Assembly: GCA_902617605.1 (NCBI GenBank)
Contig: CACMXO010000003.1
Coordinates: 31,438 to 95,437, forward strand
Direction: 5' to 3'
From: an uncultured Prochlorococcus sp.
GTDB taxonomy: Bacteria; Cyanobacteriota; Cyanobacteriia; PCC-6307; Cyanobiaceae
DNA length: 64,000 bases
The translations under genes were made by a program, and so were the position numbers. Below, piece by piece: positions 6,178 to 12,775 of the stretch. The notes beneath the pieces are model-generated. The model saw only the letters and a program-made list of their open reading frames with translations. It did no database searches and was not told where the DNA came from. Position 1 is the first letter of the stretch; each line of letters begins with the position of its first letter.

Positions 6178-6948
6178 CTAATCACAGAAATTATTTTCGT
6201 TTATAGAGCTAATATTTATAGCCTCTAATTTATCTTTTATTTGGTCAGGACTACCAACTGCCAAAACACTTTTATCAAGAACGATTACTTGATCATAGTT
6301 ATTTAAAGACTCGCCCCAATCATGGCTACTTACGAGCAAAGAAAGTCCCGCATCCGCAAGTTGACGAACAATTTTTAGAAAATCTTCCTTTGCAGGTGGG
6401 TCCAAAGCAGCACAAGGTTCATCTAAAAGAAATATTTTTGCAGGGGACATAAGAGTTTTTGCTAATAGAGCTCTTTGCTGCTGTCCTCCTGAAAGAGAAT
6501 CGAGTCTTCTATTTGCCAAATTTGCAATGCCTACTCTTTGCATTGTCGCCTCTAATTCACAACATTTATTAATCCAAGAATTAGGATATGCTAGAAGAGT
6601 CTTAATTTGAAAGGGGTTATTACTTCTTGATTTTGAATACTTTATTTGACCAAGAGATACCAATTTTTCAACTGTAATGGGGAACTTCCAATTCATAGAA
6701 CTTCTTTGAGGCATAAGTGCCACAAGAGCTCTAGATCTATATAAATTTTCACCGTCAATTTTTATTTCGCCTTTATCTGGAGTATTTTGTCCTTGCAATA
6801 TTCTCAAAAGAGTTGATTTACCAGCGCCGTTTGGGCCAACTAACGCTGTTAGAGTTCCAGGTTTAATCTCAACCGATACCTTATTCAAAGCTGGCTTACT
6901 TTTTTTTGTATATGCAAAGGTTAAATTTTCAGCGACTAAAGTAGCCAT
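6178..6948 (-). CDS. znuC: zinc ABC transporter ATPase ZnuC
   Basis: The 256-residue ABC ATPase has Walker A GPNGAGKST (38-46), signature LSGGQQQR (152-159), Walker B IFLLDEP (172-178) and the switch His209 in SSHDW. A Q-loop lies around ALMPQRSS. It energises zinc import through ZnuB. It is divergent from znuA, with 136 bases between, and the candidate Zur operator lies in that gap. zur lies immediately downstream on the other strand, its 3' end 13 bases away. The fused position within the zinc locus makes the metal assignment likely. Confidence 0.9.
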   Translation of the reverse strand: MATLVAENLTFAYTKKSKPALNKVSVEIKPGTLTALVGPNGAGKSTLLRILQGQNTPDKGEIKIDGENLYRSRALVALMPQRSSMNWKFPITVEKLVSLGQIKYSKSRSNNPFQIKTLLAYPNSWINKCCELEATMQRVGIANLANRRLDSLSGGQQQRALLAKTLMSPAKIFLLDEPCAALDPPAKEDFLKIVRQLADAGLSLLVSSHDWGESLNNYDQVIVLDKSVLAVGSPDQIKDKLEAINISSINENNFCD

Positions 6949-6998
6949 TAATTAATCTTTTAAAAAAGTCACTTTACAAGCTTACCAATAATACAAAT

Positions 6999-7013
6999 TG
7001 CGTATTATTTTCA
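6999..7013 (-). promoter_or_regulatory. possible second, degenerate Zur site
   Basis: On the minus strand TGAAAATAATACGCA keeps the left half of the TGATAAT-N-ATTATCA type operator but has a poor right half. It lies between znuC and the better site at 7046-7060 and could support control of znuC. Weak on its own. Confidence 0.25.
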
Positions 7014-7045
7014 TAACATTTGATACCTTTGCTTGTCAGGCATAA

Positions 7046-7060
7046 TGAAAATGATTATCA
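7046..7060. promoter_or_regulatory. candidate Zur operator of znuA/znuC
   Basis: TGAAAATGATTATCA is a 7-1-7 inverted repeat (TGA-A/T-AAT-G-ATT-A/T-TCA) and matches the form of cyanobacterial Zur/Fur boxes. It lies 24 bases upstream of the znuA start and 98 bases from the znuC start, where binding would block znuA transcription. Its presence supports the naming of the Fur-family gene at 5730 as zur. Confidence 0.6.
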
Positions 7061-7084
7061 TTTTTAAGTATTTAATTATTTTTC

Positions 7085-8626
7085 ATGTCGATTTTTAAAA
7101 GACTTTTAACAAATAGAACAGGTTCGAGTAAGTCAATTATTAAAAATTCTGTAATCGCTGGAACGATTATATTTTCTGGTTTTGGGCAGGATGTTATGGC
7201 TAAAGGAAAATCATACGTAGCAGTAGAACCACTAGTTTGTGATTTAGTTAAATCAATTGCATTACCATCTGACGAAGTTACATGCTTAGTAGATAGAAAA
7301 CAAGATGTTCATGACTTAAAGATCAATCCAAGGCAGGCTCAATTACTAAATAGCGCAGACAAAGTATTTACTCTTGGTAAAGAAATGACTCCAAGTATGA
7401 GAAATTGGGAAAATAAAAAGAATACTGTTGTAGTAGGTGTTAGTGCAATAGACGTAGATGATCATTCTGATCATGGAGGTCATGATGATCACTCAGACCA
7501 TGGTGGACATGACGATCATGCTGAACATTCAGCTAAGGTAGATGACCACTCTGATCATGGAGGTCACGACGATCACTCAGATCATGGTGGACATGATGAT
7601 CACGCTGAGGGTGCTTTCGAATGGGCAGGCAAATTCCAACTTTCTAAGGGTTCTTACAAATGGTCATTTGAAAAAGTCGATGGAGAATATGCAGATCCTG
7701 CAATGAAGATGGTAATTCTCAAATCTAATGATATAGAAGAGTCTGAAGATTTAGCTAAAGAACTATTAGGATCTAAAGACTCAATAAGCAGAAAAAATGA
7801 TGGTACTTTGATAGCCAGTAATAAAGCTTTTGTTCTTAACTTTGATCAAAGAAAAGAAAGTACTGTTTTCAACGTGGATATCAAAGAAGATGGTCAATAT
7901 ATATTTTTTACTGAACACATGCCTTTTGAGTTTGAAGCAACTCAACACTTTTTTAAAGACGTTTCAAATAGTGATGTAGAACCAATAGCACAAGTACCAG
8001 ACGAAGGAGAGGGGCATCATCATCATGACCATGGAGGACTAGATCCTCATGTTTGGCATGATCCACATAACATCATGAAAATGGGAGATCTTATAAGCAA
8101 AAGTTTAAAGAAAGATATTTCAGTTTTTAATAGAGGTGATAGAAAACTAATTAATGAAAGATTCGAAAAAGCTGATTCTCTCTTAGAAGGATTAGATAGT
8201 TGGATCGTCGAACAAGTAAGCTCTATTCCTGAGGAAAACAGAGTAATTGTGTCTAAACACAAAGCAATGGAATACTACGGGGATGCATTTGGTTTTGAAA
8301 CCATTAGTTTACTTGACTTTCTTGGAGACTCCTCAAGCTTAAGGCCAGACAACATAAGTTCTACTTTAAAAATGTTAGATGAAGAGGGTGTTCAGGCAAT
8401 ATTTCCTGAACAAATTCCAGCATCTAAGTTATTAAGGAACTTAAGTAGACAAAGTTCAGTTCCTTTAGCTTCTAATCAAATATTCGTTGATGGATTGATG
8501 ATGGATGGTAATACGGTTTCAGTAGCCGTTCACAACACTTGTACAATTGTTGATTCATTAGGTGGAAGCTGTGATAAAGAATCAGGCTCCAATCTTGAGT
8601 CAGAATGGTACAAACTTTCTGATTAA
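7085..8626 (+). CDS. znuA: zinc-binding periplasmic protein ZnuA with His-rich region and inserted domain
   Basis: At 513 residues this is much longer than the usual 300-350 for ZnuA. Candidate zinc ligands are His76 (DVHDLKINP), His322 (DPHVWHDP), His392 (SKHKAMEYYG) and Glu442 (FPEQIPASK). Two cysteines near the C-terminus probably form the family disulfide. After a hydrophobic N-terminal export region (about 18-39), residues 125-175 are a His/Asp/Gly tandem repeat and 311-318 is HHHHDHGG. Between them a domain of about 115 residues (177-293) is inserted, related to one in the GTPase at 8703. The His loops should collect zinc. Expression is probably under Zur through 7046-7060. Confidence 0.93.
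   Translation: MSIFKRLLTNRTGSSKSIIKNSVIAGTIIFSGFGQDVMAKGKSYVAVEPLVCDLVKSIALPSDEVTCLVDRKQDVHDLKINPRQAQLLNSADKVFTLGKEMTPSMRNWENKKNTVVVGVSAIDVDDHSDHGGHDDHSDHGGHDDHAEHSAKVDDHSDHGGHDDHSDHGGHDDHAEGAFEWAGKFQLSKGSYKWSFEKVDGEYADPAMKMVILKSNDIEESEDLAKELLGSKDSISRKNDGTLIASNKAFVLNFDQRKESTVFNVDIKEDGQYIFFTEHMPFEFEATQHFFKDVSNSDVEPIAQVPDEGEGHHHHDHGGLDPHVWHDPHNIMKMGDLISKSLKKDISVFNRGDRKLINERFEKADSLLEGLDSWIVEQVSSIPEENRVIVSKHKAMEYYGDAFGFETISLLDFLGDSSSLRPDNISSTLKMLDEEGVQAIFPEQIPASKLLRNLSRQSSVPLASNQIFVDGLMMDGNTVSVAVHNTCTIVDSLGGSCDKESGSNLESEWYKLSD
7457..7609 (+). repeat. 84-base tandem repeat encoding the ZnuA histidine loop
   Basis: Two copies of a unit encoding DDHSDHGGH-DDHSDHGGH-DDHAE (residues 125-147 and 153-175) lie in tandem, each with an internal 9-residue duplication. 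I count eight codon differences in 23 aligned codons and all are synonymous (GAT/GAC, CAT/CAC, GAA/GAG). The duplication is therefore not fresh, and the His/Asp pattern appears to be under selection. Confidence 0.85.
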
Positions 8627-8702
8627 ATTTTTCTAATAAAAACGGTTTTCATTTCTTATTATTACTATTATTAAACTATTGTTTATTTAGTAAAATCAGT
8701 AA

Positions 8703-10052
8703 ATGAGCATCAAAGATAAAGTTCCCGTTACTATTCTCACTGGATTTTTAGGGTCAGGTAAGACTACTTTGCTTAATAGAATATTGAGTGAAGAGCACGG
8801 GAAAAGAATAGCCGTTATTGAGAATGAATACGGTGAAGTAGGTATAGATCAAGGGCTCGTAATTAATGCCGATGAAGAAGTATTTGAGATGTCAAATGGG
8901 TGCATTTGTTGTACTGTTCGCGGTGATTTAATAAGAGTCCTTGGCAACCTTATGAAAAGAAGAGATAAGTTTGACTATGTTCTAGTAGAAACGACAGGAT
9001 TAGCAGATCCAGGCCCAGTTGCTCAGACTTTTTTCATGGATGAAGAGATTAGTTCTGAATTCACTCTTGATGGAATTGTGACTTTAGTTGATGCTGCACA
9101 TATCGATCAGCAGTTAGGAAGGAGTGATGAAAGTTCAGAACAAGTTGCATTTGCAGATGTTCTTGTCCTTAACAAAACTGATTTAGTCTCTGATGATGCA
9201 CTAAATACTCTTGAATCGAGGTTGAGAGATATGAACCGAATGACTCGAATTATTCGAGCCGAGAATGCCAAAGTACCAATTGAAACAGTCTTAAATCTAA
9301 GTGCATTTGATCTTGATCAGATCCTTAAACGCAGGCCAACATTCCTTGAACCAGAATATCCTTTTGAATGGACAGGTGTTTACGATCTTGATGCAGGTAA
9401 ATATGAATTAATGCTAGAAGAAGGACCAGATCCAGAAATGTCCCTAGTAGCTCTCGTTAACCAAGGTGAGAGTGAGGAGGAACTTAAAGATGGGGCTGAA
9501 TCCTCCGTAAGACTCTATGCAGAAAAAGCTAATACTTTAGAACCTGGAAAAACTATCCCATATGGAGAACATATAAATCTCAAATTAGATGATAAAGGGA
9601 ATAAATCCTTCATCCTGAACATAGAAAAACCAACCAAAATAGGTTTGTTTACACAGCACACTGCTGAAGAATTCAATATGAAAGTAATTAAAAGTGTGGA
9701 AAATAAAGAGATTCCATTTAATACTGAAAGGTTTTGGCAAGCAGAGCATGAACATGATGATGAAGTAGGCTCAATTGCTATAGAGCGTTTTGGAGATGTT
9801 GATCCAGAAAAACTAAATACTTGGATGGGAAGGCTTCTATCAGAAAAAGGAGTGGATATATTCAGAACTAAAGGTTTCATAAGTTACTCAGGTAACCCAA
9901 GGAGAATAGTTTTCCAAGGAGTTCACATGTTATTTACTGCACAACCTGATAAAGAATGGGGTAACGAACCTCGTAGAAATCAACTTGTTTTTATCGGTAG
10001 AAATTTAAATGAGAAAGAGATGCAAGAAGGCTTTGATAAATGCCTGATATAG
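8703..10052 (+). CDS. COG0523/CobW-family GTPase with extra inserted domain, probable zinc chaperone
   Basis: The G3E GTPase domain has Walker A GFLGSGKTT (14-22), the COG0523 metal motif CICC (67-70), ETTGLADP (96-103) and NKTD (157-160). A CobW C-terminal domain covers about 352-449. Between them residues about 220-350 form an insertion that resembles the one in ZnuA: FEWTG at 221 and LFTQH at 335-339. HEHDD at 349-353 adds possible metal ligands. COG0523 proteins insert or allocate metals; next to znuA, zinc is most likely, cobalt less so. The stop overlaps the start of the WD40 gene by 13 bases. Confidence 0.88.
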   Translation: MSIKDKVPVTILTGFLGSGKTTLLNRILSEEHGKRIAVIENEYGEVGIDQGLVINADEEVFEMSNGCICCTVRGDLIRVLGNLMKRRDKFDYVLVETTGLADPGPVAQTFFMDEEISSEFTLDGIVTLVDAAHIDQQLGRSDESSEQVAFADVLVLNKTDLVSDDALNTLESRLRDMNRMTRIIRAENAKVPIETVLNLSAFDLDQILKRRPTFLEPEYPFEWTGVYDLDAGKYELMLEEGPDPEMSLVALVNQGESEEELKDGAESSVRLYAEKANTLEPGKTIPYGEHINLKLDDKGNKSFILNIEKPTKIGLFTQHTAEEFNMKVIKSVENKEIPFNTERFWQAEHEHDDEVGSIAIERFGDVDPEKLNTWMGRLLSEKGVDIFRTKGFISYSGNPRRIVFQGVHMLFTAQPDKEWGNEPRRNQLVFIGRNLNEKEMQEGFDKCLI

Positions 10053-11113
10053 AACCATTTAGCCCAAGAGGCATGTTCCATAAAGGATGGACTGCTGAAG
10101 TTAGCGATTATGCCATAGCATGTGGTTGGGCTCTTAAAGGGAAGCAATTTATTGTTGGCGACGTGGCAGGTGGTATTTTTGCATTCGAAGGAGATACAGG
10201 AAAAATTATTTGGGAAAAAGAAAATACTCACTCTGGTGGTCTACTAGCAATGGCAATTCATCCAGAGGGTGAAATTTTTGCAACATCAGGTCAGGATGGA
10301 AATGTTCAAATTTGCAATTGCCACGAAGGTAAAGTAATTAAAACGCTTGATCTTGGCAAGGGTTGGGTAGAACACCTCAAGTGGTCTAATGACGGTTTAT
10401 TTCTGGCGATAGCTTCCTCAAAAAAAGTTTATGTTTTTAATGAAATTGGAGAAGAGAAATGGATCTCAGAAGACCATCCAAGCACAGTAAGTGCAATAAC
10501 ATGGTCAAATAAAAATGAGCTGGCAACTGCATGCTACGGCAGAGTGACATTCTTTGACATAGTTAATAATAAAACGAATCAAAAACTCGAGTGGCAAGGA
10601 TCGTTGGTATCAATGGAATTAAGTCCTGATGGAGATATAGTTGCCTGCGGGAGTCAAGACAATTCAGTTCATTTTTGGAGAAGGTCAACAGGAATGGATG
10701 CTGAAATGACTGGATACCCTGGTAAACCAAGTCATCTTTCTTTTGATGACAGCGGAAAATTATTAGCAACTAGTGGCAGTGAAAGAATTACAGTTTGGAG
10801 CTTTATAGGAAATGGTCCAGAAGGGACTATGCCAGGAGAGCTATGTCACCATACAGAACCCATTTCGAGCCTAGCCTTTTCAAATAAAGGTATGCTTGTA
10901 GCCTCAGGATCTAGGGATGGTTCTGTTGTCGCAAGTTTTCTCAAAAATGACGGTAATGGTGATCCCGTTGGGGCTGCATTCGCAGGAGATTTAGTAGGGG
11001 CAATATCTTGGAGACCCGATGATTGTGCACTTGCAGCAGTCAATGCAAAAGGTGTTGTAAATGTATGGAAATTTAAAGTTCGTACTAACCTTTTTTCAAA
11101 GGGATTTAAGTAA
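10040..11113 (+). CDS. WD40 beta-propeller protein
   Basis: The 357 residues consist of about seven WD40-like repeats. Recurrent blades end in forms such as ATSGQDGNVQICN, VACGSQDNSVHFWRR, ATSGSERITVWSF, VASGSRDGSVVAS and AAVNAKGVVNVWKF. No signal peptide or catalytic motif is seen, so a cytosolic scaffold is expected. It overlaps the GTPase gene by 13 bases and is surely translated with it. A scaffold that docks the GTPase to zinc-requiring clients is a reasonable inference but is not shown by the sequence. Confidence 0.85.
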   Translation: MPDIEPFSPRGMFHKGWTAEVSDYAIACGWALKGKQFIVGDVAGGIFAFEGDTGKIIWEKENTHSGGLLAMAIHPEGEIFATSGQDGNVQICNCHEGKVIKTLDLGKGWVEHLKWSNDGLFLAIASSKKVYVFNEIGEEKWISEDHPSTVSAITWSNKNELATACYGRVTFFDIVNNKTNQKLEWQGSLVSMELSPDGDIVACGSQDNSVHFWRRSTGMDAEMTGYPGKPSHLSFDDSGKLLATSGSERITVWSFIGNGPEGTMPGELCHHTEPISSLAFSNKGMLVASGSRDGSVVASFLKNDGNGDPVGAAFAGDLVGAISWRPDDCALAAVNAKGVVNVWKFKVRTNLFSKGFK

Positions 11114-11131
11114 AAAGTAAAAATTTATTAA

Positions 11132-11287
11132 TTACCAATAGTTAGCTTTTAAATGTCTTTCCATACAAATAACCTCACAGTCATTATCTATCCCTTTTGG
11201 GTGAATATCGCAATATGAAAGACATTGAAAATATTCGTCTATGGGATTAGATTTATCAGTTTTACTAACTTCTTTCGAATGATTCAT
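11132..11287 (-). CDS. small cysteine-containing protein, 51 aa
   Basis: The 52-codon frame starts at 11287 with a good upstream GAGGAAA. It encodes a polar N-terminus and a core with four cysteines (FQCLSYCDIHP, NDCEVICMERHLK). The CxxxC...CxxxC spacing suggests a metal site or a helical hairpin held by disulfides, as in CHCH-like small proteins. The 3' end lies 18 bases from the 3' end of the WD40 gene (convergent). I cannot name it. Zinc binding would suit the neighbours but is only a guess. Confidence 0.55.
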   Translation of the reverse strand: MNHSKEVSKTDKSNPIDEYFQCLSYCDIHPKGIDNDCEVICMERHLKANYW

Positions 11288-11499
11288 AAAAGATTTCCTC
11301 AATTATTTAAAATTAAGATAGACGAATTAAATATCAAAGGAAATAAGCAAAACTTACTAAAAATATCTCAAAAAAATTAGAACGATTGATTACTACTCTC
11401 GGACATTTTTAATTAAAAAGCAATGCGTATAAAAACGGATTGTCTTTAGAGAAATATTTTCCTAATTTTATATTGTTGAGTTCTAGGAGGTCTTTCAAA

Positions 11500-11532
11500 A
11501 TGATCGATAGCCTGCCTGAAATTTCGGAATAA
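11500..11532 (+). CDS. 10-codon mini-ORF with strong ribosome-binding site
   Basis: AGGAGG at 11485-11490 lies 9 bases before ATG of MIDSLPEISE-stop. Such a consensus Shine-Dalgarno sequence is rare in this AT-rich genome, where most starts here lack one. The stop lies inside the first hairpin of the structured region (11523-11538), as in leader peptides that couple translation to RNA folding. It could also be chance within a non-coding RNA. Confidence 0.25.
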   Translation: MIDSLPEISE

Positions 11533-11762
11533 ACCGAACTAATTTAATTAACTGCTCCAATTATTTTTTATTAATGTCTAAGCTTCCTTCTTCTGCATCG
11601 TTTAGGTGCCCTTTAAGAAACAAGCTTAATTCTAGAGTTTTTGCCCCAGTTAAAGACAATTAGTTAATTTTGGTGAGCATTAGCTTAATAGAAGTTAGCA
11701 ACAAGGATCCATGATTTAGGTACGTTATTAACTTCAGTAAAAAATATAAGTAAGAGATAAAA

Positions 11763-11789
11763 GAGGGCTTAAATAAGCCCTCTTTTTTT
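11763..11789 (+). terminator. strong rho-independent terminator
   Basis: GAGGGCTT-AAAT-AAGCCCTC forms a perfect 8-bp stem with a 4-base loop, followed by seven T residues on the plus strand. It lies about 56 bases before the zinc-ribbon gene. The nearest upstream plus-strand gene ends 650 bases away, so it most likely ends the structured RNA. Confidence 0.8.
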
Positions 11790-11845
11790 ATAAGATGACT
11801 TTATTCTAGTTTTATAGATAATGATTAAAGAAATAAAATTTTAAA

Positions 11846-12121
11846 ATGGTTAGATATTATTGCCCATATTGCAATCCTAAATATCAATTTCAAAAACAAT
11901 CCTCAAAAGGTAATTTGATTTGTGGCTTGTGCGGAGAGGATCTTGTAAAAAAACCATTTATTAGGTTGAACCAGATAATTGCTTTAGTTGCAGCGTCATC
12001 ATTACTTCTACCGTTGATATATACTTTTATTTTTTTAATTAAAAATCAAATAAATCCTCCTAATAAAAATTATCAAGCAAATAGTACTTTAATCATGATT
12101 ACCAAAGAAACACTTTCATAA
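11846..12121 (+). CDS. zinc-ribbon protein with one membrane helix
   Basis: The 91 residues start with a zinc ribbon: YCPYCNPKYQF (CxxC) and ICGLCGEDL (CxxC), about residues 6-9 and 26-29. A single hydrophobic helix follows at about 44-66, then a polar tail. The ribbon would face the cytoplasm. It follows the zinc island but is separated from it by the structured RNA and its terminator. Role unknown. Confidence 0.65.
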   Translation: MVRYYCPYCNPKYQFQKQSSKGNLICGLCGEDLVKKPFIRLNQIIALVAASSLLLPLIYTFIFLIKNQINPPNKNYQANSTLIMITKETLS

Positions 12122-12145
12122 AACAATTTAAAAAATCTCGAGAGG

Positions 12146-12367
12146 TCAACCTCTACATAGTGATTTATTTAAACAAGAATTTTTGCTCTCAATATTTATT
12201 TGATCATCAATATTTTTTAATTTATTTTTATTACTTGTTACTTTAACTTCTTGCCCACAATGTTCTTTGCAACCACCATTAAATAAGTTATGTGCATATA
12301 AATTTGAAATACTCGAAAGTAATAAAAGAAAGATTATTTTATAAATTTGGTAAAAATAAGAGTTCAT
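12146..12367 (-). CDS. hypothetical secreted Cys-containing protein, 73 aa
   Basis: An N-terminal signal peptide (about 1-25, ending SNLYA-HN) is followed by a short mature region of 48 residues with four cysteines (NGGCKEHCGQE and NSCLNKSLCRG) that could form two disulfides. This looks like a small periplasmic or exported protein. It is convergent with the zinc-ribbon gene. No family recognised. Confidence 0.5.
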   Translation of the reverse strand: MNSYFYQIYKIIFLLLLSSISNLYAHNLFNGGCKEHCGQEVKVTSNKNKLKNIDDQINIESKNSCLNKSLCRG

Positions 12368-12410
12368 TTTTATTATGATTTTCCCAAAATTATTAAATAA
12401 ATAATATCAG

Positions 12411-12647
12411 TTAATTCCAAGGTGTGTTTATCAGTCCCCAGATATCGAAGAAGAAAAATAAAACTGCAATTACAACAAGATCCCATGCTCTTTCCCTAAA
12501 AGCCCAAGGCGCAATAAAAACTTCTCCAAGTCCATGAAGTGCTGCCCCTACTGGCAGATGATCAAGAACCAGCAAACTGTGAGAGAGGATAAAAAGAAAG
12601 CTTGCAAAATATCTAAAAAAAACAAATTGCCAATTACTAGAATTCAT
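12411..12647 (-). CDS. hypothetical integral membrane protein, 78 aa
   Basis: Two hydrophobic helices (about 8-27 and 56-72) flank a short amphipathic segment with HGLGEVFIAPWAFRERAWD. The product begins MNSSNWQFVFF and ends INTPWN. Its tight packing with conserved-looking Trp and Gly residues suggests a real conserved protein of picocyanobacteria. I do not know its function. It is divergent from the ATP-grasp operon. Confidence 0.55.
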   Translation of the reverse strand: MNSSNWQFVFFRYFASFLFILSHSLLVLDHLPVGAALHGLGEVFIAPWAFRERAWDLVVIAVLFFFFDIWGLINTPWN

Positions 12648-12775
12648 GCTCTTTAGATTTTTAAAAAATATACTTCAATGATCAGAATAATGATATAGAT
12701 CGAGTCAAGAGATATTATTTTTGGTAGCCATAAATACGAATAAAGATATAAAGCTAAAGTAAAAGTTATTAAACG

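Larger units (their letters stand above)
11481..11790 (+). ncRNA. structured non-coding RNA candidate with mini-ORF
   Basis: The gap 11288-11845 (558 bp) holds no normal gene, and 11288-11460 shows nothing I can name. From 11481 there is a -10 like TATATT just upstream (11469-11474), a hairpin TTCGG/CCGAA (11523-11538) and a long nested hairpin: CTAAT/ATTAG, TTAACTG/CAGTTAA, TAAGCTT/AAGCTTA, TTCTT/AAGAA and GCATC/GGTGC (11539 to 11663). A strong terminator ends it at 11763-11789. The long rod with an internal bubble recalls 6S RNA (Yfr7 in Prochlorococcus), but I cannot confirm that by memory of sequence. Confidence 0.45.

Noticed and set aside
7457..7609. Regular repeat that might look like a CRISPR or DNA-level repeat
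   Set aside because: The repeat is in frame in znuA, with silent differences only, and explained by the His-rich loop.
9515..9880. 121-residue ORF antisense to the GTPase gene
   Set aside because: Ser-rich shadow frame opposite a clearly conserved domain.
11481..11790. tmRNA as an identity for the structured RNA
   Set aside because: No tRNA-like acceptor or T-arm and no tag reading frame of the expected kind is visible.
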